Below, one piece after another: positions 7,948-16,723 of a DNA stretch of 64,000 nucleotides; the first letter of the stretch is position 1; each line of letters opens with the position of its first letter. A model generated the notes under the pieces. The model saw only the letters and a list, made by a program, of their open reading frames with translations, had not been told where the DNA came from and did not search any database. Origin of the DNA: Rhodoluna sp. (lineage in GTDB: Bacteria > Actinomycetota > Actinomycetes > Actinomycetales > Microbacteriaceae). The stretch is taken from NCBI GenBank assembly GCA_026393335.1, contig JAPLAJ010000053.1, positions 50,864-114,863 on the forward strand. Direction: 5' to 3'. Made by a program: the position numbers and the translations under genes.

Positions 7948-9609
7948 TTAGGATTCAGAACTGACTCGACTGTCAGAACTCGATGCTCTAACAAAATAGG
8001 TCTGATTATTAGTCAAAGCTGTTGTTGGTTTACAGGTGCCTGAACTACCGCTTGAAACAATGACAGTACACAAAGTACTACTAGCCGTTGTAGAAGTTGC
8101 TGTTGGGTAGGCCTTGAAAGCTAAAGTTACATTTCCGCCATCAGGATCCAAAGCCTTAGAAGTGAAAGTAGGTTTCCAAGAACCAACACTCAAGTAACCA
8201 GAATTCTGGATTGAATCACTAACTGTAGGGGTTACAGCAGTGCCAGGGTACCGGTTGTAATTAATGGTTAGTGAAGGCTTATTGTTTGAAGCGTTCGAAG
8301 AGTTGAATCTCTTCCAACCAAAACTATCTGCCTCATTTGAGGCCTTAATGCCAAAGCCCGCTCGATTAGAAATAACCACAGGCATGTTAGCTGCCAGATT
8401 AGTTACATCCGTAGTTATGTTAGCTGCCGGACAACTCGAGTTGTAGCCCGCTGCAACACTTTTAGCAACACCAACACCACCAATAGTTGGGGCATTACCC
8501 CACCTAGTTGAAGGAGTGGCAGGTGAAATTGCGTAAATACTAAAGTTTCGTGCAGTACAAGACCAAGACCAGTTCAAATACAACTTCAAGTTAGCTGAAA
8601 TGATGTCTTGGCCAATCCAGCCAGTTGAATCAAAGTTTAAGTAAGACCGGTAAACAGAAGAACCACCATCAGGTGTACCAACTAAAAGTTCTGTTGAAGA
8701 CTGAAAATCAGTTGTCGGATAAACGTTAGTCACATAAGTATCAAAAGTTGGATCTAAAACAACAGCTGGATCAACAATGACTGGATACTCTAAATCTTCA
8801 CGCTCAAAAAATGTCCCATCAACAGCTAAATCTAAAACACCAGTAGCACCAATAACCGGTTCCAGTTCAGAAGTTATAGGCGCTGTTGCACCATCAGCAG
8901 AGTCATACATGAAAGGAGTAGGAACGGAGCCAAGCACTTGGCTTCCAGAAACAAACTCGTATCCGCCATTACTGTCGGCTTGCAGACGAACATTCTTACC
9001 CTTAACAAGAAGCTTCAACTTATCTAGAGTCGCTGCATCAGGTTTAGCTTTAACCTCAAAAGACTGTTCAAAACCAGAAGCATCCAGGCGAATCAGCAAA
9101 TCAACATTAGGTAAAACATCAACAAAACGAGCAGTGTCCTCAAACAACACAGGCTTAGGTAAAGCCCCATCCCAACCAAAACCAAAATGGTTTCCATCAG
9201 ACCCTGAGATACTCACTAAACCATCTGCTAAAACTTCTGCAGCAGTGCCACCACCAGAAACCTTGAAATCAAAACGACCAGATTTAGCTCGAACAAAACC
9301 CGCATCATCAAATACCAAAGTGAAATCAAGATCACGCCACCCATACTCCCCAGCACCATCGCGAACCCTAACTGGAGCACCAAAAGACTCAGTAGTTAGA
9401 GTCCCATCAGGATTAACCCAAGTAGAAGAAAGCTCAGACAACTCAGAAATCACCAAAATACGGTGATTAGTTATAGCAGCCTGCAACCTAGCTGAAATGT
9501 AATCCTCAGCAGCATAACTAGGTGCAACAGTGAAAGCTTGAGCAGGTGTAACGCCTTGCAGCAGTAAAGAAAGACCAACGAAAACAGAAACAAATTTTAT
9601 AAACTTCAA
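7948..9609 (-). CDS. Secreted DNRLRE-domain N-terminal part of the RHS protein (truncated by a TAA stop)
   Basis: 553 residues starting with a signal peptide (about 1-25, cleavage after AQA). The start is TTG at 9609 with a GGGGGA ribosome binding site 6 nt upstream. A DNRLRE-type carbohydrate-associated domain follows the pro-region: YVTNVYPTTDFQSSTELLVG, then YRSYLNFD and TRWGNAPTIGG. This is the usual N-terminus of actinobacterial wall-associated RHS proteins. Translation ends at TAA 7948-7950, yet the same frame continues RHS-type sequence for a further 800 bp. The product as encoded is a secreted protein without its RHS shell or toxin. The disruption is discussed in the findings. Confidence 0.75.
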   Translation of the reverse strand: MKFIKFVSVFVGLSLLLQGVTPAQAFTVAPSYAAEDYISARLQAAITNHRILVISELSELSSTWVNPDGTLTTESFGAPVRVRDGAGEYGWRDLDFTLVFDDAGFVRAKSGRFDFKVSGGGTAAEVLADGLVSISGSDGNHFGFGWDGALPKPVLFEDTARFVDVLPNVDLLIRLDASGFEQSFEVKAKPDAATLDKLKLLVKGKNVRLQADSNGGYEFVSGSQVLGSVPTPFMYDSADGATAPITSELEPVIGATGVLDLAVDGTFFEREDLEYPVIVDPAVVLDPTFDTYVTNVYPTTDFQSSTELLVGTPDGGSSVYRSYLNFDSTGWIGQDIISANLKLYLNWSWSCTARNFSIYAISPATPSTRWGNAPTIGGVGVAKSVAAGYNSSCPAANITTDVTNLAANMPVVISNRAGFGIKASNEADSFGWKRFNSSNASNNKPSLTINYNRYPGTAVTPTVSDSIQNSGYLSVGSWKPTFTSKALDPDGGNVTLAFKAYPTATSTTASSTLCTVIVSSGSSGTCKPTTALTNNQTYFVRASSSDSRVSSES

Positions 9610-9854
9610 GGAAATCCCCCATAGTAGAAACGAACAATAAAAAAGACTCTACTGCCCACCACCGACAAAGTATCCCCATTTGGCAACTTATGTCCAATCG
9701 GTGTGTCTTTATTGACATAGTTCCTATTTGAGCACAAACGTACCAAAAAGGGATTTCAAATATCAGTCCGTGTTTCTATACTTTGTCGCTCAGCCCAATA
9801 GTTAACCCAGACAAAGACGTAATCAAAAGATGTAACCGCCTTGTTTGCAAGTCT

Positions 9855-10769
9855 TTAAAGACCTGAATAAACGTGTAATCCCTTGAAGTACATATTTACG
9901 ATGGTGAAGTTGAAGATGATGGCTGTGAAACCTATGAGGGTTAGCCATGCTGCTCGCTTGCCTTCCCAGCCTCTTGTTGTAGTGGCGTGAAGGTAGGCAG
10001 CGTAAATAGTCCAGATGATGAAGGTCCATACCTCTTTAGTGTCCCAACCCCAGAAGCGGTGCCAGGCTTTATCAGCCCAAATAGCTCCTGCGATAAGGGT
10101 GAATGACCAGAGAATGAAACCAATGATGTTGAACTGGTAGTAAGTGCGCTCTAGCTTTTCAACCTTAGGGAAAACCTTTAGTTGCTTCTTTAGAGCTTTT
10201 ACACCTTTGAGCTTTGAGTTATTGATCCACTTGCTCTCTTTGAGAATGTGGATCAACGCAAGCGTTGCTGCAATGGTGAAGAAAGCTGTTGCAAGAATTG
10301 CAACGCTTACGTGGATTACTAACCAGTAATCCTGCAGAGCTGGAAGAAGAGATTCAACCTGGACATAGAACAATGTGTTGGCTGAACCAATGATTAGAAC
10401 TACAAATCCTGCTACGAAAGAAGAGATGAACTTAATGTCTTTGAAGAGCAGTGAGAGTAAGTAAATGGATGTAACTACAAAAGCACCTGAGATTGAGAAC
10501 TCATACATGTTTGCCCATGGCACACGGTTCGCAGCGATACCTCTAGTTAGAACCCCAATACCGTTAGCTACAACACCAAGAGTGAAGAGAGTAAGACCGA
10601 TGGTGTCTAAACGATTAGCAAAGGCGCCTTTCTTTCCTTTTGCTCCTGCTCTCTTGGTTAGAGCCCAGGTTAGAACAATGAATGCAAATGAATAGAAGGT
10701 CAAACCGATCAAGACAATAAATCTTGACAGGGTAGCAAGCTCTGGGTTCAGTGCAATCTCTGGTGTCAT
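9855..10769 (-). CDS. ccsB: Cytochrome c biogenesis protein CcsB (ResC/CcsA family)
   Basis: System II heme-export and ligation subunit; with ResB it delivers heme to apocytochrome c outside the membrane. 304 residues with about eight membrane segments, an early WANMYEF segment at about 85-91, and the tryptophan-rich heme-handling motif RFWGWDTKEVW at about 238-248. Histidines flank it at about 153 and 237, as in the family. The start overlaps the resB stop by 4 bp. It is the last gene of the resA-ccdA-resB-ccsB run, and the RHS locus begins just beyond. Confidence 0.93.
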   Translation of the reverse strand: MTPEIALNPELATLSRFIVLIGLTFYSFAFIVLTWALTKRAGAKGKKGAFANRLDTIGLTLFTLGVVANGIGVLTRGIAANRVPWANMYEFSISGAFVVTSIYLLSLLFKDIKFISSFVAGFVVLIIGSANTLFYVQVESLLPALQDYWLVIHVSVAILATAFFTIAATLALIHILKESKWINNSKLKGVKALKKQLKVFPKVEKLERTYYQFNIIGFILWSFTLIAGAIWADKAWHRFWGWDTKEVWTFIIWTIYAAYLHATTTRGWEGKRAAWLTLIGFTAIIFNFTIVNMYFKGLHVYSGL

Positions 10770-12325
10770 TTACTCTTCTTCTTTAGTGATTTAGCGATGT
10801 CCTTCACTAGGTTATCTAGTGATTTATCTTTTGATTTAGCAAGAGCTCCAACTTCAACTCCAGCCTTAGAAACCTTTACCCATACTCTTCTGCGAGGAAT
10901 GATGAGCATTAAGACTAAGCCAAACAAGGTAGTCAGAGCAAAGAACAACACCCAGATATCCAGTGGGTTAAATGTAATGTCTAACGAAGCAAATCTCTTT
11001 AGTCCTTTGAACTCGACTGTTCCAAGATCTCCTGGCAGCTCAACAGTTTCCCCTATTGCAAGTCTTAGGGCCTTGACTCCACTCTTACCACCAGCAACCT
11101 GCTTCATGGCGTGAACATCAAGCTTGTATGCATTTACTGCCATGCCACTATCTAGGCCGAGGTTTCCGACATAGACGTTCATGGTCATTAGTGGATCCCA
11201 TGGATAAGGATGGTTCGAGGTTAGGGCTCCAGTTTCGAGCTTGGCAACTGTTGGATAGAAGAAAGCAAGTATTCCAAACTGCTCTGGATTTGCATCTGGA
11301 ACTTTGATAGCTCCGAGAGATGTCAGGTTTGAATCCTGTGGCAAGAAAACAACTGGGCCACTAAAGGAAACGATTCCATCTTTATCTCTCACAACTATTA
11401 CTGGAGCAAAGCCATTGCCGGTGATATAAACCTTTGCTCCAGGAAGATGCAGTGGCTCGTTCACTCTGATTTGTGATTTCACAACTGGACTGGCTGGTGT
11501 CTCTTTTGAAGAAACTTTCGCAATGAAATCCATCGGCTTACCGTAGTTAGCAGGGTTCTTATAGTCATAGGTTGTGCTGAAGGAATCTAACCTCAGGCTA
11601 AAAGGTTCCATGCTGCTTTTATCGAAAAGTAACCCTGGGGCAAAGAAGTCGTAGGAGGCTTCGTTGTTTACCAAAGTGTCGCCTTCAACTAAGACTCTCT
11701 GCCCTTGGTAACTAAGGCCTCCACCTAATCCAACTGTTATCAAAACTCCAATAAGAGAGATGTGGAAGAAGAGGTTGCCTGTTTCTCTGAGGTAACCTTT
11801 CTCAGCTCTAATTCCAGTCTTGGTTGAAACAATTCTGAACTTTTTACTCTTTAGTAACTCAATTGCCTTCTTTAGATTGGCATCTGATTGATCTAACTTC
11901 TTGTATGCAGGAAGTCTTGAAAGATTAGTTGGTGCCTCTGGCGGATCTGCACTTAGTGCTTTGTAATGCACTCCAACTCTAGGTAGCACACAACCAATCA
12001 AAGAGATGAAAAGCAGTATGTATATGGAGGAGAACCAGGTTGATGAATAAACATCGAATAACTGGAAGTTATCTAACCAAGCGGCAAGGTCTGGATTGTT
12101 CTTGAAGTAAAGAACAACTCCGTTAGGGTCAGCACTTCTTTGTGGAAAGACTGAACCAGGAATCGATGCTAAGGCTAAGAACAATAAGAGGTATAGAGCA
12201 ATCTTCATGCTGGTTAGCTGACGCCATAGCCATCTGCCCCAAGACTTCAAAGACAGATCGGGTGCTTCAATAGGTTCGTTGTATTCCTTACGAACCTTGT
12301 ATTTAGATTGCTGGGATGAAACCAC
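10766..12325 (-). CDS. resB: Cytochrome c biogenesis protein ResB
   Basis: 519-residue partner of CcsB in the System II heme ligase. It has three N-terminal membrane segments (around MKIALYLLLFLALASIPGS, YILLFISLIGCVLP and ISLIGVLITVGLG), a long extracytoplasmic domain, and a last segment WVLFFALTTLFGLVLMLI, ending in a lysine-rich cytoplasmic tail (SLKKKSK). The start is GTG at 12325, inside the 3' end of ccdA (23-bp overlap), which implies translational coupling. A downstream start would remove only part of the hydrophilic N-terminus. Confidence 0.92.
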   Translation of the reverse strand: MVSSQQSKYKVRKEYNEPIEAPDLSLKSWGRWLWRQLTSMKIALYLLLFLALASIPGSVFPQRSADPNGVVLYFKNNPDLAAWLDNFQLFDVYSSTWFSSIYILLFISLIGCVLPRVGVHYKALSADPPEAPTNLSRLPAYKKLDQSDANLKKAIELLKSKKFRIVSTKTGIRAEKGYLRETGNLFFHISLIGVLITVGLGGGLSYQGQRVLVEGDTLVNNEASYDFFAPGLLFDKSSMEPFSLRLDSFSTTYDYKNPANYGKPMDFIAKVSSKETPASPVVKSQIRVNEPLHLPGAKVYITGNGFAPVIVVRDKDGIVSFSGPVVFLPQDSNLTSLGAIKVPDANPEQFGILAFFYPTVAKLETGALTSNHPYPWDPLMTMNVYVGNLGLDSGMAVNAYKLDVHAMKQVAGGKSGVKALRLAIGETVELPGDLGTVEFKGLKRFASLDITFNPLDIWVLFFALTTLFGLVLMLIIPRRRVWVKVSKAGVEVGALAKSKDKSLDNLVKDIAKSLKKKSK

Positions 12326-13025
12326 CGGTCACCTCCGCAATGAAATCAATTACTTGCTGCCATAAACCAGTGAGCAGCAAAAGACCAAGAACAATCAACA
12401 TCACGCCACCGGTTAGGTTTATTGCTCTAATGTTCTTCTTCACAAATCCAATTGACTTAGTTGCCCAACTAAATCCTGCAGCAGCCAATACAAAAGGAAG
12501 ACCTAAGCCAAGAGAGTAAACAACTGCAAGGAATGCTCCTCTTGAAACAGAACCAGTATCAAAAGCAAGGTTTAGTACTGCACCTAATGTCGGGCCAATA
12601 CAAGGTGTCCAACCTAAACCAAAGACCACTCCTAGTAGTGGAGCTCCAACTAAACCAGCACTTGGTTTGATGTTTAGTTTCTTTGTTCTTTGAGCGAAAT
12701 CAAAACCACCAATAAGAACAATTCCTAAAACAAGAACTAGAACACCAGATCCTCTTTGAATCCAGTTCTTTACTTCCCCAGAGAAGATTGAACCTAACCC
12801 ACCAAAGCCAGCACCCAGTGCAACAAAGACTGCACTAAAGCCGGCAACAAACAATAACGAACCAACTACCATTCTTGATTTGGTGTTTGCTGATCCTGAA
12901 ACGATTCCAAGATAGGCAGGTAGTAGTGGCAATACGCAAGGACTAAAGAACGAAACCAGACCAGCAAGCAAAGCTATGGGTGCAGCTACCCATAGTGGTC
13001 CAACGGTTATTGCTTCAAAATTCAC
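12303..13025 (-). CDS. ccdA: Cytochrome c-type biogenesis thiol transporter CcdA
   Basis: 240-residue membrane protein of the DsbD/CcdA family that carries electrons from cytoplasmic thioredoxin across the membrane to keep apocytochrome c and ResA reduced. It has six membrane segments. The first contains SFFSPCVLPLLPAYLG and a later one GWTPCIGPTLG, the two conserved cysteine-proline motifs of the family. It overlaps resA by 4 bp at its start and resB by 23 bp at its end, so it is a tightly coupled operon member. Confidence 0.94.
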   Translation of the reverse strand: MNFEAITVGPLWVAAPIALLAGLVSFFSPCVLPLLPAYLGIVSGSANTKSRMVVGSLLFVAGFSAVFVALGAGFGGLGSIFSGEVKNWIQRGSGVLVLVLGIVLIGGFDFAQRTKKLNIKPSAGLVGAPLLGVVFGLGWTPCIGPTLGAVLNLAFDTGSVSRGAFLAVVYSLGLGLPFVLAAAGFSWATKSIGFVKKNIRAINLTGGVMLIVLGLLLLTGLWQQVIDFIAEVTGGFIPAI

Positions 13026-13594
13026 TGCTGCTCAACTTCTGCATAAACAGTTTTGATCAGGGCTTTAAGTGTCGCCTTCTCTGCAACACCAAGTATTCGT
13101 GCAGCAGGTCTACCCTGCCTATCGATAACTAAAGTTGTTGGAACTGCCGATGGAGTTACCACTCCTGTGAAGGCTAGAACAACATCACCAGATTCTGCGT
13201 CCATGATGCTTGGGAAGTTAACTTTGAAAGATCTCTTGAACGCATTAGCAGTGTCAGCAGTGTCTCTAACGTTCACTCCAACAAACTGAACTTTGCCTTC
13301 ATACTCTTCAGCCAGTTCAACAATATCTGGCATTTCAACTCGACAAGCTGCGCATGCTGCGTACCAGAAGTTGATTACTGTAACAACACCTTGAAGATTG
13401 TTTGAGCTAAGTGGCAAACCATCATTAGCGATGCCGCTCCAACTAACTGAAGCTGTTCTGTTCATTGGCTTGATTTCAGTTACAGTTCCATCACCTGATT
13501 GGTAGGTGGTGTTCATGGAAGGTGTTTCAGTGCAGGCAGATAAGGATGTCACGGCAATTATTGCCCCTAAAAGAACTGCAACGACTCTTCTCAA
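13022..13594 (-). CDS. resA: TlpA/ResA-type thiol-disulfide oxidoreductase lipoprotein
   Basis: Extracytoplasmic thioredoxin-fold protein that reduces the heme-binding cysteines of apocytochrome c. 190 residues. The N-terminus is a lipoprotein signal with lipobox LSAC (Cys about 21), followed by a linker and the thioredoxin fold with the active-site pair in WYAACAACRVEMPD (CAAC). It also has the cis-proline region TPSAVPTTLVID. Overlaps of 4 bp with both neighbours place it second in the operon. Confidence 0.92.
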   Translation of the reverse strand: MRRVVAVLLGAIIAVTSLSACTETPSMNTTYQSGDGTVTEIKPMNRTASVSWSGIANDGLPLSSNNLQGVVTVINFWYAACAACRVEMPDIVELAEEYEGKVQFVGVNVRDTADTANAFKRSFKVNFPSIMDAESGDVVLAFTGVVTPSAVPTTLVIDRQGRPAARILGVAEKATLKALIKTVYAEVEQQ

Positions 13595-14226
13595 ACTGCA
13601 CCTTTATCTATTGAAGCTAAGTTAGCTGCTGGATCTAGGTAACCAACTTCAACTAACTTGCCGTCATGTATTTCAAATGTTGTGATGCTTGACAGTGCAC
13701 ATCTTCTCTTACGTGGATCATGCATGAGCTTCTTGCCGTTAGCACTTAGGTGCATTACCCAGATAGGAAGTTGGTGTGTAACTAGAACAACATCACCGTC
13801 TAATACTGAATCAGCGGCCTGAATAATTGCTGAATGCATACGAGCAATAATCTCTTTGAAAGACTCCCCCCAAGCTGGCTTAGCTGGGTTTCTAAAGTGC
13901 CACCACCACTGTGGCTTGGTGGCAATAGCTTTAGCACTTAGCTTTCTACCTTCAAATACATTATGTGGCTCGATGAGCTTCTCGTCGATCTTGGCATCAA
14001 TCCCAAAGATTTCCTCAATAGGTCTTGCAGACTCTTGAGCCCTAACTAGTGGAGAGCAGTAAATAGCAGTGACAGCTGGGGCCATTGTCTTTAGTTGCTC
14101 AGCTGTCTCTTTAGCCATAGCGTGGCCTGTTTCAGAGAGGTGGAAGTTGGGAAGTCTGCCGTATAGAACGCCACCGGGGTTATAAACCTCGCCATGGCGG
14201 ACTAGATGAATACGTTTAGCAGGCAT
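13591..14226 (-). CDS. Histidine phosphatase family protein (phosphoglycerate-mutase-like)
   Basis: 211 residues with the phosphohistidine motif LVRHGEVYNPGG at about 8-19, a second arginine in YCSPLVRAQESA, and the distal histidine in VLVTHQLPIW. Actinobacteria keep a member of this family directly before the resA-ccdA-resB-ccsB genes, as here. The substrate is not known; true glycolytic phosphoglycerate mutase is unlikely for this clade. It is first in the operon; a TAGACT box lies 7 nt before the ATG. Confidence 0.85.
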   Translation of the reverse strand: MPAKRIHLVRHGEVYNPGGVLYGRLPNFHLSETGHAMAKETAEQLKTMAPAVTAIYCSPLVRAQESARPIEEIFGIDAKIDEKLIEPHNVFEGRKLSAKAIATKPQWWWHFRNPAKPAWGESFKEIIARMHSAIIQAADSVLDGDVVLVTHQLPIWVMHLSANGKKLMHDPRKRRCALSSITTFEIHDGKLVEVGYLDPAANLASIDKGAV

Positions 14227-14233
14227 GGCATCA

Positions 14234-14239
14234 AGTCTA
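14234..14239 (-). promoter_or_regulatory. -10 box of the cytochrome c maturation operon
   Basis: TAGACT on the minus strand, 7 nt before the ATG at 14226. This fits a leaderless transcript for the operon 14226 to 9855. Confidence 0.45.
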
Positions 14240-14291
14240 TCGCCCGCTAAACTTGGGGTTTAGGCGAGATAAACACAAGGGACAAATAATC

Positions 14292-15599
14292 ATGCGCGAA
14301 CGCATCCTGGTCAAAGATTTAGCACAAAGTGAAGATGGCCCAGTAGTCATCGGTGGCTGGGTTGAGACCCTTAGAGACCAAAAGCGAATCCAATTCATCG
14401 TTCTTAGAGATGAAACAGGCTCTGTTCAGGTCACCTACCCAAGAAGAGAAGAAGTTGACGCTCTAGCCGACACTGTCTCTACCCTTACCTCAGGAAGCTT
14501 CGTCTGGGTAACCGGTCGTCTAGTTCACGATGAGAGAGTAAAGCTAGGTGGCATTGAGATCCAGCTTGATGGTTTAGAGGTAGTTACTCTAGCTGACCCT
14601 GAAACCCCTATTGCTGAAGACTCAGGTATTGATAAGCGTTTGGACTGGAGATTCATTGATCTTCGTCGTCCTGAGATGAACCTAGTGTTTAGAGTTCAGA
14701 CCACTATTGAGCATGCCTGGAGAACATACTGGGTAAACAATGGCTTTATCGAGATTCACTCACCTAAGTTGATGAGCTCACCTTCAGAGTCTCATGCAGA
14801 ACTATTCAAGATGGAATACTTCGAGACTGTTGCATACCTTGCTCAATCTCCTCAGTTCTATAAGCAGATGGCAATGATGGCTGGTTTCGGTCGCATCTTT
14901 GAAATTGGCCCTGTGTTCAGAGCAGACCCTTCTTTCACCTCACGTCACGCAACTGAGTTCACCTCAGTTGACATGGAAGTTTCATACATTGAATCTCACG
15001 AAGACATCATGAAGATTCAAGAAGACCTTATGGTTGCTGCCATCACTGCTGTGAAAGAACAGCACGGGGAAGAAATCAAGAGACTCTTCGATGTTGATGT
15101 TGTTATCCCAACAACGCCATTCCCACGTATTCCACTAGCTGAAGCAATCGACATTGTTGCTAAGCGTGGTCACGAGATTACTCGTGGTGGGGATATGGAC
15201 CCAGAAGGTGAAAGACAGATTGCAGCTCACGTTGCTGAAACCTACAACCACGAGTTCGTCTTCCTAACTGATTACCCATCTTCAGTGCGTCCGTTCTATC
15301 ACATGCGTCACGCTGATAACCAGAACCTAACTAACAGCTATGACCTAATCTGGCGTGGAACTGAGATCACCACAGGTGCTCAACGTGAACACAGACTAGA
15401 AGTTCTAATCGAACAGGCTAAGTCAAAGGGTCTAGACCCAGCTGGTCTTCAGTCATACATGGACTTCTTCAAGTACGGTGCTCCATCACACGGTGGATTC
15501 GGTATGGGTCTACTAAGAGTTGTAATGCTTCTTCTTCACGAAACAAACATTCGCGAAGTTGGCTACCTGTTCCGTGGACCTAACCGCCTAGAGCCATAA
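14292..15599 (+). CDS. aspS: Aspartyl-tRNA synthetase, short archaeal-type
   Basis: Charges tRNA-Asp and, if non-discriminating, tRNA-Asn. At 435 residues it is much shorter than the usual bacterial AspRS (about 590), which carries an extra GAD domain. The order is an N-terminal OB fold (VVIGGWVETLRDQKRIQFIVLRD), class II motif 2 (IFEIGPVFRADPSFTSRHATEFT) and motif 3 (GGFGMGLLRVVMLLL), ending YLFRGPNRLEP, which is the archaeal/eukaryal-type arrangement. The start is ATG at 14292, with a weak AAGGGA site upstream; the frame opens earlier at a TTG. A TipAS-domain gene follows after 3 bp. Confidence 0.92.
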   Translation: MRERILVKDLAQSEDGPVVIGGWVETLRDQKRIQFIVLRDETGSVQVTYPRREEVDALADTVSTLTSGSFVWVTGRLVHDERVKLGGIEIQLDGLEVVTLADPETPIAEDSGIDKRLDWRFIDLRRPEMNLVFRVQTTIEHAWRTYWVNNGFIEIHSPKLMSSPSESHAELFKMEYFETVAYLAQSPQFYKQMAMMAGFGRIFEIGPVFRADPSFTSRHATEFTSVDMEVSYIESHEDIMKIQEDLMVAAITAVKEQHGEEIKRLFDVDVVIPTTPFPRIPLAEAIDIVAKRGHEITRGGDMDPEGERQIAAHVAETYNHEFVFLTDYPSSVRPFYHMRHADNQNLTNSYDLIWRGTEITTGAQREHRLEVLIEQAKSKGLDPAGLQSYMDFFKYGAPSHGGFGMGLLRVVMLLLHETNIREVGYLFRGPNRLEP

Positions 15600-15602
15600 G
15601 AC

Positions 15603-15941
15603 ATGTTTGAACGTTCTTCCCAAATACAAGGCGTCAACGCCTCGTATACAGAAGATCAGCAAGATCAATACAAAGCACAACATGATGCAATAGCTAACGC
15701 CATTGCTGAACAGAAACGTAAAGGCTCGCTTTACAACGACGTTGATGTTCAAAAACTTATTGCCGATCACTACGCATTCATCAAACTGTTCTGGACACCA
15801 AACAAGCAGGCCTATAAATCTCTCGCTTTGACATATGTACTGGACCCGGCATTCGAAGCAGCATATGAGTCGTTCGAGCCGGGTCTTGCTAAATACATCA
15901 AGAGTGCGATCGAGATCTGGGCAGATCAGAACTTGGCATAA
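15603..15941 (+). CDS. Stand-alone TipAS-domain protein
   Basis: 112 residues, all helical, matching the antibiotic-recognition (TipAS) half of TipA/Mta/SkgA-type MerR regulators. Diagnostic segments are ADHYAFIKLFWTPNKQAYKSLALTYVLDP and EPGLAKYIKSAIEIWADQ. No DNA-binding MerR domain is attached. The domain in TipA binds thiopeptides and other hydrophobic ligands. Here it probably sequesters or senses a ligand, but no partner is visible. It lies 3 bp after aspS and is probably cotranscribed with it. Confidence 0.8.
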   Translation: MFERSSQIQGVNASYTEDQQDQYKAQHDAIANAIAEQKRKGSLYNDVDVQKLIADHYAFIKLFWTPNKQAYKSLALTYVLDPAFEAAYESFEPGLAKYIKSAIEIWADQNLA

Positions 15942-15962
15942 CTTGTTGAATAGAAATAACTT

Positions 15963-16370
15963 TTAGCCGTCGTGTTTTGACCAATCAAGAACAGCTAAAT
16001 CTGGAACTCTCCTGAAGTGTTTTATGTTTCTTGTGACTAGCACAGCACCTTGAGAGAGGGCGTGCCCCGCAATCAATGGATCAATGTTGCCTATCCCCAT
16101 GCCTTCGCGTGTCAGCTGAACCACTAATTTGCCGGACTGCTCAGAGGCTTGCTTATCAAAGGGTATTACCTCAATCATCGAAGTAAACAAGCGAAGATTA
16201 GCAAGTGATCTTGGGCCTATGTTCTGACTGTTTGCCCCTGCCCAGAGTTCGTGGGCGACAATTGATGACATTGCCAGATCCTGAATGCTTGCTAGTTCAA
16301 AATTCAAAAGGCTTTCTCGTTGGAATCTCATAATGTCAATGATGGTGCTGGCATCTAGGTGGTACTTCAT
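15963..16370 (-). CDS. vapC: VapC-type PIN-domain toxin RNase
   Basis: 135-residue PIN-domain protein, probably a ribonuclease toxin. It shows the expected acidic positions: YHLDAS near the start (Asp 6), the Glu in IVAHELWAGA, and NIDPLIAGHAL for the third Asp, with LVTRNIKHFRRV near the end. The start overlaps the vapB stop by 4 bp, the usual antitoxin-toxin order. It is convergent with the TipAS gene. Confidence 0.92.
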   Translation of the reverse strand: MKYHLDASTIIDIMRFQRESLLNFELASIQDLAMSSIVAHELWAGANSQNIGPRSLANLRLFTSMIEVIPFDKQASEQSGKLVVQLTREGMGIGNIDPLIAGHALSQGAVLVTRNIKHFRRVPDLAVLDWSKHDG

Positions 16371-16696
16371 TCGGAATCTCTAAAAAACTCGGCAACTGCT
16401 GGATTTATTGTTGGGACAGAAACATCCTTTTCGAATTCCATAGCCTTTATTTCTGCTCGCTCTTCTTCTGTGAGCGATTTGACCATGGCGATGAACGCCA
16501 CCTTCATGGCTTCTCTATCCATTGGCTCGATGGTGATAATCCTGGTGACGGGATCGCAAGAGATTCTCACCTGTTCCGTCTCGATTCTCATGGCTGCGGG
16601 TATTCGAATTGCCTGGCTACCTCCGTTCATGAACATCCTGGTAATCACGCTTTCGATTGCAGTATCTGGTGCTTTCTGGATCACTTTCTTACTCAT
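16367..16696 (-). CDS. vapB: VapB-type antitoxin, AbrB/SpoVT fold
   Basis: 109 residues. A swapped-hairpin AbrB DNA-binding domain covers about residues 18-60 (MNGGSQAIRIPAAMRI, with VRISCDP following), preceded by an unusually long N-terminal extension. The acidic C-terminal tail (EFEKDVSV to the end) should wrap and neutralise VapC. It lies directly upstream of vapC with a 4-bp overlap. A GAGGG ribosome binding site is spaced about 7 nt from the ATG. Direct repeats upstream are its likely operator. Confidence 0.88.
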   Translation of the reverse strand: MSKKVIQKAPDTAIESVITRMFMNGGSQAIRIPAAMRIETEQVRISCDPVTRIITIEPMDREAMKVAFIAMVKSLTEEERAEIKAMEFEKDVSVPTINPAVAEFFRDSE

Positions 16697-16723
16697 CTCT
16701 CTGCCCTCTTTGTCGATTAATCT

